A model generated the notes under the pieces. It saw only the letters and a program-made list of their open reading frames with translations. It searched no databases and was not told the DNA's origin. A stretch of 64,000 bases of DNA from Strongylocentrotus droebachiensis. Its lineage: Eukaryota; Echinodermata; Echinoidea; Camarodonta; Strongylocentrotidae. A program made the position numbers and the translations under genes. Below are positions 32,041 through 42,100 of this stretch, piece after piece (positions within the stretch are counted from its first letter, which is position 1; each line of letters starts with the position of its first letter). The stretch spans positions 310,001-374,000 of the forward strand of contig JAVYIG010000316.1 of assembly GCA_035222895.1 (NCBI GenBank), in the 5' to 3' direction.

Positions 32041-34399
32041 AAATATTGAGTTCCAACCGTGAGTACTATGAATCCCTCGTTTCTAACAAAAGAAAGAAAG
32101 TTGAGCATCTTAGGCCTATTGCCAGACCACAATATCGTGGTACTGTCAATGATGATAGATTAGTCGTCACCATACCTTCTGATCTTCCTTTGACGAACGA
32201 GGAAACTACAGTTCTCAAACGAGGTTTGTCTTTCGTTCCTACAGCAGAAAGAACTGATGATTTCGAGATACGTAGAGACTTTGAGAAATTTGCACGTCGG
32301 TTGCGTCTTAAAGCTCATTTCTACAAGGAATCAGATGACGATGTTACTCAGAATGACAACGGTCAAGTGTATGAGCTTGATCCGTTCGATGCTCTGAAGC
32401 CACGTAGATCATCTTGGAACCCTCCAGAAGGCAAACACCCATCTCTTGATGTATTCATTACTAAGTGTAGGACTGACATTGGTAACATCTTGAAATCGGA
32501 CACCTCTGCTTCTGCTAATGTTAACCCCCAAGATCGTCATACTATCAAACAGCTTCGCAACAACAAAGAGTATGTGATCAAATCTGCCGACAAGGGTGGA
32601 TCCATTGTAGTATGGAGACGTGATTTATATGTTCAGGAAGCAATGCGACAGTTGTCTAACGACGAGTTCTACTCAAGACTGGAAACCGATCCTACTCCTG
32701 ATCAACAAGACAACATCTCTAGGACCGTTAAAGAACTCATACATGCAGGAGCTTTACCCTCGAATGCTGCCAATCTCATCCAAGATAACCCGCAATGTGC
32801 TACTTTCTATCTCCTCCCGAAGATCCACAAAGTTGATAATCCTGGACGTCCTATCGTTTCCACCATCAACTGCCCTACAGAGCTAATTAGCCAGTATTTA
32901 GACAGCATTATTTCCCCTCTGGTCACCAAGCTCCCTACTTATGTGAAGGACTCATCAGATGCCATTCGGCTCTTCAAAGATTTCAACTTCCAAGGGGATG
33001 AACCTCATCGTCTACTTTTCTCCATGGATGTTCGTCACTGTATACTAACATTCCAACAGATGACGGTTTGAAGGCTATCAAACATTTCCTTCAACGCTAT
33101 CCAAGCAGAGACAGACCCAGCGACGCTACTCTACTTAGATTGGCGGAGCTCGTCCTCACTTTGTCGTCTTTCAACTTTGACGGTGAATGCTACTCACAGA
33201 AGAAGGGCGTTGCCATGGGCACCAAGATGGGACCAGCTTATGCATGCCTCTTCGTTGGGCACATCGAGGAGCAAATGCTACAGAATTATCAACATCCTAA
33301 ACTGGTTCTCCTGAAGCGTTACATCAACGATTACGTAGGCGTGTTCACGAGCACTAGAGACGAACTAGAGAGGTTCATCCAGTACGTGAATAGTTATCAT
33401 CGATCACTGCGTTTCACTCATGACATCTCAGATGAGTCTATAACATTTCTCAATGTTACAGTCAGTGTGGAGGGTGACACTCTTGCGACTGATATTCACT
33501 ACAAACCTACGGACTCGCATTCATATCTCAGGTTCGACTCTTGTCATCCCCCATCATGTAAGAAGGCCATCCCCTTTTCACAATTTCTGAGACTAAGACG
33601 AATTTGCAGCGACGACACTAATTTCAAGTCAAGAGCGAAGGAGATGAGAACTTTCTTCTCTGACAGAGGCTATCCCGACAAGATCGTCGAAGGGGGAATG
33701 ATGAAGGCTAGCCGAATCACACAACATGACGCTCTGACTAAGAGACGTAAGGATTCTAATTCCCGCACCCCTCTTGTACTCACGTACAACCATACATCTC
33801 AGCGAATTGCTCAGGCCGTACGTGAAAACATCAACATCCTCCGGGCTGACGAGACGACTCTTAGTGTATTTGGGGCCAACCCATTCATCACGGCGTACCG
33901 GAGGGGGAAGAACATCAAAAACGAACTTGTCTGCTCAAGACTTCCCAGTCAGATACCCCACAGCATCACTAATCCTGGTACCACTCGGTGTAAGCGTCCT
34001 CGTTGCAAGACCTGCGCCCATGTCTCATCCCATGATGTGGTGGGCCCCAGAGGAACTTGGCATATCAGAGGAGAATTCACATGTACCACCACTAATGTCA
34101 TTTACGGATTGACATGTACCCGCTGTTCCATGGTGTACATCGGGGAGACAAAGAGACGCCTAGCCGATAGAATCACGGAGCATCTGCGTTCCATACGCCT
34201 GAAGACAGCCGGACTACCTGTAGCTCACCACTTCAACATCGGAGATCATAATGCTGATGACCTTCAAGTATGTGTGCTGAAATCTTGCCGAGATGAGAAA
34301 GAAAGGAAGCTGATGGAGGAGAGGATAATCTTCAAACTTGGCACCCTCCACCCGGACGGGATGAACGCCACTTTCAGATCTTTCCCTAACTCACACTGA
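32041..34399 (+). pseudogene. Penelope-like retroelement: reverse transcriptase plus GIY-YIG endonuclease, frameshifted
   Basis: One frame runs to a stop at 33069-33071 and a second continues to 34397-34399; a single-base loss near 33036 breaks the coding sequence just after SMDVR. RT blocks in order are SADKGGSIVVW, FYLLPKIHK, GRPIVS, SMDVR, KKGVAMGTKMGPAYA and the catalytic box RYINDYVGVF (about 33316-33345). Family members normally have YIDD there, so the first Asp is replaced by Asn. A Cys cluster (CKRPRCKTC, ~33993) leads into the GIY-YIG endonuclease (IYGLTCTRC, MVYIGETKRR; ~34100-34190). Penelope elements use RT and GIY-YIG for target-primed insertion. The start is 5'-truncated, near 32041. 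The copy appears inactive by both frameshift and active-site change. Confidence 0.92.
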
Positions 34400-34700
34400 A
34401 CTTTGTTGAACTTTAATATCTTTATTACGTCATAATGCTTTTTCAATTGCTTATTTTTCTTTCTGTGCGCCTCTTCTTTTCCTTTTCTTTTGCTTTCCGC
34501 GTATCTCCCCTGGAGATACGCTCTTCTAACGCTCCCTATATTTCTAATTTTCTCCTATTTTCTCACGTCACAATGGTCCAACTTTTGAGCTTTGTGACGT
34601 TTCTCTATCTCTTTTTCTCTTCTTTCGCGTACTCTCACGCGCCTTTACCAAGCGTCGCCTATATATTTTTGATTTTGTATATTGTTGTTCATGCTTGAAT

Positions 34701-34735
34701 CACTTCGATAAAGGGCTATGCCCGAAACGTCAGTG
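34701..34735 (+). ncRNA. Hammerhead-ribozyme-like motif in the Penelope terminus (degenerate core)
   Basis: CACT (34701-34704) can pair with AGTG (34732-34735) as stem I. GGGC/GCCC (34713-34716 with 34720-34723) forms stem II around TAT. GAAAC-GTC follows, with the cleavage-site GTC at 34729-34731 and a minimal ACGT stem III. This is the layout of the small hammerheads known from Penelope-like elements. The usual CUGAUGA core is replaced by sequence around TCGATAA, so activity is doubtful. Confidence 0.6.
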
Positions 34736-34819
34736 GAATATTCACTTCTCCGGTGTTTTTATTTATCTACCTTGTGTCCTATTCATTTTATGCACCGACG
34801 CAGAACCATTTATTTTTAC

Positions 34820-34824
<5 letters not shown>

Positions 34825-34850
<26 letters not shown>
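34825..34850. repeat. (TA)n microsatellite
   Basis: An uninterrupted run of about 13 TA dinucleotides just downstream of the hammerhead-like motif. Confidence 0.9.
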
Positions 34851-34853
<3 letters not shown>

Positions 34854-34860
34854 TTGAATG

Positions 34861-35306
34861 CTTTTGTATATAATTGTATGTATGATGTAAACTCGCCTCT
34901 TTAGTCTTTGGACTTTTCAACGAGATTGAATGAAACCTACTTTGCAGGTGAGACAACACTTGTCGTTTGCCTTGTTATAGAATTGTATCCCAAGGGAAGT
35001 ATCATTCTAAATTGCGTATCATGATTTATTAAAATTCCAATACTGGCTGCAATTCACAGAGCGTGAAAATGCAACTTGCTTTTTGACAAGCTTGATTACT
35101 TATATTTTCTTTACTCAATATTCTGATGTTGATGTTACACATATTTTACCATACTCTTGAGATCATTTATTTTTAGCTTTGAATTCTTTTATTTGTCATT
35201 CACCAGAACTAAAGGATACATCGTCCTCAGCTGATATTAAGCATTTACCCCTACAGAAACACAAAGTTGTTTTCTACTTCTTAATCAATCGTTGTTATCA
35301 TTGCAG
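34861..35306. other. AT-rich spacer
   Basis: No gene recognised. It ends in CATTGCAG at 35299-35306, which could be a splice acceptor for the SANT-like segment that follows. Confidence 0.5.
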
Positions 35307-35746
35307 GAAGAAATCTGTATGGACGGATGCCATGGAGTTGGCACTTTTGAAAGAACTTGTTGTCAGGAACCCATTCCTGTACAGACATGGATCAACAGAG
35401 CGAGGTAAAGTGTGGGATCAGATAGCCCATGATCTCTTAATCCTTAAAACAGGAAGGACACAGTTATGCCCTCACGCAAAGAACTGTAAGGGACAAATAC
35501 AAGGCCTTAACGACACGACACAGGGTAAATGCAAACAAGGAGAGGGCTGCATCGATCAGGCATAAGCCTTGAAGAGACAGACCTGGAGAAGGAAATAAGA
35601 GAACTTATTGAACAGCTCCAAGAACTAGAATTGGATGGTGAAACCATCCAACCTCATAAGAGAGAGGAAGAAGAAAAGAAGAAAAAAGACGGCATAGAAA
35701 TGCAGAAAGTGATGCTGGAAAAGTTTTCAGAGACCCCAAAAAGATA
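35307..35746 (+). pseudogene. Myb/SANT-like DNA-binding domain protein fragment
   Basis: From 35307 a frame reads KKSVWTDAMELALLKELVVR then RGKVWDQIAHDLL, the first two helices of a Myb/SANT-like domain. Around 35465-35530 a neighbouring frame continues with TQRTVRDKYKALTTRHR, the third helix. The frame changes again to EETDLEKEIRELIEQL and a charged KREEEEKKKK helix up to the stop near 35744. This domain-plus-coiled-coil layout is common in transposon-linked Myb/SANT proteins of marine invertebrates. Two frameshifts make it a pseudogene, or exons were missed. Confidence 0.6.
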
Positions 35747-35949
35747 ATATTACGTGATGAGACAGTAGTGAAAGTTGTGGGAAACACAATTGAAGAATTA
35801 GGTTTATCAAAAGAGGAGTCTGAGAGAATGCCCATCGGCTACCACGTGGCATAACGCAGGGGAATGAGCAGAACGGGCATGGTCATGACCCAATCATTGT
35901 TCGTTTTGGAGCCATGATGGATAGAGATACACACGACTCCTTATGCAGT

Positions 35950-36763
35950 CTGACAATTTATGTGGCTATGGAAGAAGACCCGAGAAAAGGGCCACAGTCC
36001 AAAACTGCAACCAAAATGGCTTGGCCCTTACCTGGTGGTAACCCACCTTTCAGATGTTACTGTAAGGATTCAGCAGTCTCGAAGGCTTAAACCTTACCAA
36101 GGCATCGGACGACAGATTTGGGAGTTCCAGCAGGAGACTCACCAGATGAGGATTCGACAAATGATGATGCACTTGGAGGGACGGCAGATGACATTCTACC
36201 AGACGAGGAGACGGCTGGGGATCCACCAGACACCCATCTACCAGTGGACGAGGCAACCAAAGACTCGTCAGAGGCTATCTTAACAGATGACGAAGTAGCT
36301 GGAGACCCACCGGACAACAGCCTAGCAGTCGACGACGCAGATACAGGGTTGTCAAATGATGACCCGACAGACAAAGAGCCTGTTGATTGCTTCCCAGATT
36401 TCGATCCTCTAGCCGGTGATGCGTTAGCTGGGGATCCACCAGGTACTGGCTAAGCAGTTGACGAGGCGGCAAACGATGTGTCAGGTGGTGGTCCTGTCAA
36501 CCATGAGGCAGCCCGAGACCCACTGGAGGACAGCATTCCAGATCATAAGATAGCAAGAGGCTTAATGAGTGATGAGACGATAGATGATAAATCACAGAAA
36601 GACAAATGGACATATAATGTGACAGCTAAGGGTGCCAAAGACATAGAATCACCCACTAGCTGTGAGCAAAAGGAACTTAAAACACATTGACAGGTCGCCA
36701 TGCTGCGAGTCGCTATCTTACACGAGAAAGGCAACCAGCTTCCCACCTGCGAGATTATGTTGT
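35950..36763 (+). pseudogene. Gypsy-type (Ty3) retrotransposon integrase C-terminus
   Basis: The frame from 35960 (MWLWKKTREKGHSPKLQPKW, then GPYLVVTHLSDVTVRIQ and RRLKPYQG) is the C-terminal chromodomain-like/GPY module of Ty3/gypsy integrases. After a frame change it continues as an acidic, Asp/Pro-rich tail with repeated DPPD units (36118-36450), broken by a stop at 36451-36453. A last piece reads RYLTRERQPASHL, like the polyprotein end of gypsy elements. Protease, RT, RNase H and the integrase core are absent. It is a 5'-truncated relic. Confidence 0.8.
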
Positions 36764-37504
36764 GTTTTAATTTATGTACGGATTATGATTGATGAAAGAC
36801 TGAGCAGGATATGTGAATAAGTCTGAAGTACATAACCCTAACTTTTGTGTGTGGACATTCTTTGTGGACTGACGTAGTAACAATACAGTGAACATTCAAG
36901 AAAGAGCCACTTGAACTGTCAGAAAAGACTTGGTTATATAGACTCCAGTTTTGACCTGTTTTGACAAAATGCCATGATTTTGTTGCTGTTGTACAGTGTA
37001 TACAAGTTTAGTATTAGTTGTAACCTAAACCAGCTGTCACGAAAGCTATGACAAATTTAGATATTTCTGTAAGTGTTTTCTTATGTATAGTTTGGTTTTG
37101 AAAAGTGTTCTGTAGAGACAGTGACAGTTATCGAGGAGTAATAATCAAAATATTTTACAAAAGAAACTGCATGCTGTTTTGGTTCGAAAGTTCCGTAGTT
37201 ATAGATAAGTTAGCTTGGGGACCAAGCTTGGGAGAGAAGAGAGTCGTGTAACAAATCAGGGCTTTGGTATTGGGAGGTTAAGCATTTTTCTGTTATGGGT
37301 GCATATGCGCATGTGCTACAGCAATGGCGCATCGTGTCAATATAGGTATTATAAGATGGTTAGAAGAATCCTGGCAATCTGATTGGTCAATTACCGTGTA
37401 GTTATTTTTACTGGATGCACTCGATATCAACACGATATATGCGATATCCGAATCGATAGCACCGATATCTAGATTGTTGACATTTTGAACGTCTGCGGCG
37501 CAAG
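36764..37504. other. Non-coding stretch after the gypsy relic
   Basis: No gene recognised. TGTAACA near 37247 could be the start of an LTR, but no second LTR was found to confirm it. The last 100 bp hold several GATATC/CGATAT motifs. Confidence 0.4.
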
Positions 37505-37642
37505 ATGGCGAATCACGGCGGCGATTCGACTTTCCAGCTCCTGTCAGAGAAAGAGTTATCTAAATTGTTGGGTGATTCCGATGGGGCTAGCAGGAAAAGG
37601 TCAATTAAGTATGGATTTTCAAAGTTGGAAAAGTTTGCATAG
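37505..37642 (+). CDS. Small 45-codon ORF, possible first exon or transposon-derived fragment
   Basis: ATG at 37505 in the good context AAGATGG opens a frame MANHGGDSTFQLLSEKELSK that ends SKLEKFA and TAG at 37640-37642. The SEKELSKLL...RSIKYGFSKLEKF pattern recalls the N-terminal helical segment of tyrosine-recombinase (Crypton-like) derived proteins. No continuation is seen downstream. It may be a retroelement fragment or a 5' exon whose donor was not recognised. Confidence 0.3.
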   Translation: MANHGGDSTFQLLSEKELSKLLGDSDGASRKRSIKYGFSKLEKFA

Positions 37643-37966
37643 GAGGCATTTTAATGCCAGAATTGGACAAACTGTTTTCATCGTTCTAAACTTCTGTACA
37701 TAAGATTGAGGGTGAGTTGTATACATGTACGTAGAAGTTTCTTTAGAACCTTCGCTATGGCATACAATGCCACTTTTTGGATCACTGTACTTTAGATATC
37801 TGTAACAAATTTCCATTTCCCAAGAGCACACGTATGTTTAAGCCAAGGCCGTGTACTTGATATGGACAAGATCCAGACCTCTTCTGAGTTAGATTGCACC
37901 GCCCCAAAAGGCTTGCAAAACAAATTGTTTATTGATTTAATGATTTTCTTTTGTTAAGGTTTCATG

Positions 37967-38475
37967 TTAAAGGTAATACAAAGTTTTGGGAAATTTCGAT
38001 AATTGGGTGGATAGTGATTCTTTACAGTTTTGATATATTTGGATGCCCCTGTGGATGTATTATAAGCACTAGAAAATTTAGCCCCTAAAACACTACTGCT
38101 TTCGAGAAAAATTGAATATAAAAATTTACCGGTGCTCCCGGTAAATTTTGATAAATTTCAAATAGCGCCTACGGCCGTACTATGGTAGCTGCGACCATGA
38201 AAATTTCAGAATATGTAGTTGTGATATATAATTTCCAAACGGGAATAGCTAATCGGTTGATTTTAGTCAAGAAACATTGTTTTATAGCTTATTTAATATC
38301 TTGACTTTGAGAGGGAGCTATACAACATGAAGAGTTTATTATTTACAACTTCATAACTTTTGACTCGATTTCGACCGCGACAACGATCACATAATATTGT
38401 AGGATCGCAAATGCTTCCAATATATTCATTTGAACCAAATTCATGACCCATACCAAAACTTTGTATTACCTTTAA
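37967..38475. mobile_element. MITE with ~23 bp TIRs
   Basis: The ends TTAAAGGTAATACAAAGTTT (37967) and AAACTTTGTATTACCTTTAA (to 38475) are inverted. A nested hairpin, AAAATTTACCGG / CCGGTAAATTTT, lies at 38117-38148. The element is 509 bp long without coding capacity and lies 3' of acox1. Confidence 0.85.
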
Positions 38476-39076
38476 GTTTGATGTGGAAGGAGAATGTTGT
38501 GTTGATATATATTTCATACATGTACACGTAAGAGTCTGAAGTAAGACTATGATTGGATGGGAAAAGTCTTGAAAAAAGACTAATGCAAGTTGTGCAAAAT
38601 ATGGCGTAAATAAAGTTTGATCACATAATTTGGAAGTGTAAAGTTGTGTTTGTTTTACAATGTCCTAACCTCAAGATATAACAGAGAAATAGTTCATGAT
38701 TTTTAGATTAATCATGGAACAAGTATGCTTTTAATTGGTCCATGAGAGAGGGGCAAGTATGTGTATCTGCCAGTAATGGGATCTTCTAGTACATAACAGA
38801 ATATCTGTGGAAGATATTTTAATATTTTTCATCATCTTGTGCAAATCGTGAAAGTCTCTGTTTTTACAGTAGCACCATTCTATAGCACACATCTAAAGTG
38901 TTGATCATAGCATAATTTGACAGGAAACAACCAATGCTTTTGCACCTGTTTGTTCATAGGTAACATGAAAATATATTCCAACCAGCAACATACACAACAT
39001 TTTTGATAAAAGATTTTCAAATGCTTTAAACAATGTTTTCTTGGAGGAGCTCTTCCACTGGCAAGACGGAGCATAC
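38476..39076 (-). other. acox1: Downstream flank / 3' UTR of acox1
   Basis: Sequence beyond the acox1 stop on the minus strand, AT-rich with no other gene. A TTTATT (AATAAA on the minus strand) occurs at about 38335 inside the adjacent MITE. No poly(A) site can be assigned with confidence. Confidence 0.4.
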
Positions 39077-39139
39077 TCACAGCTTGGCAATCATTCCTTT
39101 TAGTAGAGGTCGGATGTACTTGTAGTATGTTTCATGCAC
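39077..39139 (-). CDS. acox1: acox1 coding exon 15 with PTS1
   Basis: Residues 651-670, [20 protein letters not shown], then TGA at 39077-39079. The C-terminal AKL fits the PTS1 consensus recognised by PEX5. Acceptor TTGTTTTGAAG. Confidence 0.95.
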   Translation of the reverse strand: MHETYYKYIRPLLKGMIAKL

Positions 39140-42100
39140 CTTCAAAACAAGAAGAAAAAAACATTAACAAAAAATAAGAATATAATCATTATAATTGCAA
39201 ATGTTGTTTTGGTTGCTAGGAGCCATAGTTCTTAATTCTGGTATGTCACAAACATTGACCTAACTCTTTCATATATCTTATTTAAACAAATGAGAAAATA
39301 AGCATTATAATTGCAATACTATGTACCTATGAAGGTGATCAAACCAAATCTACATAACAACTTCCAATAACCCAACGTGTGTGCTATACAGTGTAATAAA
39401 ATAGTTGTTATTGAGCTAATCAAGACTGGAAATAGATATTCTAGCAAAGTCATTGTGTTTTTGCACAAGGCAAGACATTGATCTACATTTGCCACTCTCC
39501 ACCCAGGTGTTAAATGGGTACCTGGTAGGATGCGAAAGCTAATGTGGTTAGATTAGCAAGTGTGCGCTTGTAAAAATGACGCCTGGCTGGAATGCTCCCC
39601 AGGGAGTGGAGAATGTGCATACATTGTATACAGGTAAGCCTGAATCCAATGACCTGGGTAATAATATACTTATCTGTCAAGCGCTTTGAGAAGGCCTTCG
39701 GTCCTGAAAAGCGCTATATAAGAATGAGCTATTATTATTATTCCTTCAATTGGTGCCTATTGTTTTGTGCCAATTTCATGTGTGTGCAGAAAGCCAAGTA
39801 AAGTGACCAAAGAGTCAAATCTTATGAAACATTAGATTTTAACTCCTGTAAACCTTTGTACAGTAGTTTGTTCTCTCACCTCTGTTCTATTTCTAGGGCT
39901 AGTCTTGGCATAGTCGTACATCCGCTGATAAACGTTGCCATCGTAGGATCCCAGAGTAGACTGCAAGAACTCATCACGAATATCAATAGCATCAACCAGG
40001 GTCACTGCATTGGGTCTAATAATACAGAAATCAATCATTTAATGGAATATAAAATGGTTTAAATATCATCAAACCCTTTCTCCACTTGTGTTCAGAACAG
40101 ATAGGTGAGGTATTGTATATGAAAGTATACATTTTACAATTTATTTATTCATCCTCTTTTTAAAAATTACAGTGAGAATGCTGTTTCTAACATTTCATTA
40201 CCTCATAAACAATTGTTCAAATTAACAAAAATTAAGTACTAATATTAATATCCTGAAACAAAAATTGCTTTCGTAATAAAATTACTTTGACACAATCGCT
40301 ATTTAGGATTTTTTTTTGCTCTTCCCACATAAGTAGAAAATGAAAACATCAGCATATATGTTTTTTAATTTCCAATAGACAAGTTCACATATGTACAGTA
40401 TATTTCAATTTCATGAATGATTCTACTGCTACGGTCTCTAGTGATAACCCCCCCCCCCCTAAAAAAAAAGTTGTCAGATGTTTTTTCTGACATAGCAACA
40501 AACAAAGTATGCAACCTGCAGTCTGATTTTAAGAATACATAACCATGTAAAAGTTGAATGTAATATTTTGTATCGAGGCCTGGACAGGAAGCGGCCATTT
40601 ATGTGAATACATTTGTCTACTGGTCAATTACAAAAGGACTGTGAAATATAAAAAGCTAAAAGATATTGATTTCAATACCTGATTACAACAAGAAGATCGA
40701 GGTAATGATTGTGTAGCCAACTCAGTTGCTCATTGGACATGTAACCATCCTAAAAGGAAAGAAGATATTATCACTCAATTAAGCAATCAATTGATTGATT
40801 ATTGTTATCAATCATACATGTATCATTATTTCATAAATTTGGGCAAGTCCAATGTATTTGGTAATTTGCTGCCCCATACGCTACCAAGTATTGTGGAGTT
40901 ATGAATATACATTGACATCACTTGTGTCATTTCAATTCTTATTTGGTCTTAATTTGGCTCTAGTAGGTTAGTTACTGGAATAAAATGATTAGATACATAT
41001 ATACTAAAATCTTGAATGTGCTCAGTGAGGTATGGTACAGAATAGCTTGGACTTGATAAGTTGTAAAAGCCGTGTACAGCAATAGCGAATGTCACAAGAA
41101 TAATCACAAGAGATCAATATATTTTCAACACAGAAAACATACAAATGGCAATTAGATTGAATTTCACTGTGTTAATGGCCGACAAATGATGAGAATAATC
41201 AATATTATTGTATAGGAAGATAAGCTGTGACTTACGGCAATAAATTCTCCAGAGTTTTGTTCCATATGATAGATTGCATAGAGGAAGCTGAGAGTATTCA
41301 GTATTGCTGCCGTGTCCTGTGATACCTCGGCATGCTGGACACCATCAAAGAAAGCCTTCACAATGAAATACTGGGTATGAGCCTGAAAAGTGAAAGAACA
41401 ATGAAGTCAAGTGAGGATATTAATAATAATAATAATATTCCGCTCTTATACATGTATAATGCCTTAATATTGGGTAATACAATGTCTCTTAAGCGCTTTA
41501 CAGATATAATATTACCCAGGTCATTGGATTCAGTGCTGTCCTGCACACACTGTGTGCACAATCTCCACTCCCTGGGGAGCATTCTAGCCAGGCGTTACTT
41601 GACGCATATTGAGACAGATCAGGCTAGAAATCATTTTGATGGTCATCACTGAACAGCACAGCTCATGTTATAACATTAACTTCACACAAGAATATCAATA
41701 GAGCAATTCTTGCTGAATACAAGATCAGACATTCCTTGTGAAAAAACCGGTGTCTAATTTGTATATATTATTATTTATTAAGAAATCACAAAAGCTAAAC
41801 AAAAAGACCTCAGATGCTAACTTCTTTGCAGTAAGCACAGGAGCAGCAAAGGTATTGGGATTTCCATTTGAATAATTATAAATATTTAAGACCTTCACAC
41901 AATTTTTGTTTACTTTCTTTGAGGATGAGAACATTTCCTCCTACCCTGGACATCATACTTACATGAGAAGCTTTGACTAGATCAATACTAGACTTGTTCC
42001 AGGCTTGTTGTTGAGATAAACCTTGGCCCATCTTCTGAGCTAGCTGATCTCCTGCTCTACGAGTTAACCTGCATAGGTAAATACAATGAAATCTTACATA

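Larger units (their letters stand above)
34400..34860 (+). mobile_element. Penelope-like element 3' untranslated end
   Basis: AT/pyrimidine-rich sequence after the stop. It contains the hammerhead-like motif at 34701-34735 and a (TA)n run at 34825-34850. The exact 3' boundary is not marked by a clear target-site duplication. Confidence 0.6.

Noticed and set aside
34435..34698. 87-codon hydrophobic frame
   Set aside because: Lies in the pyrimidine-rich 3' untranslated end of the Penelope element; no domain.
37247..37450. Possible LTR starting TGTAACA after the gypsy relic
   Set aside because: No second copy or CA end could be matched, so an LTR cannot be supported.
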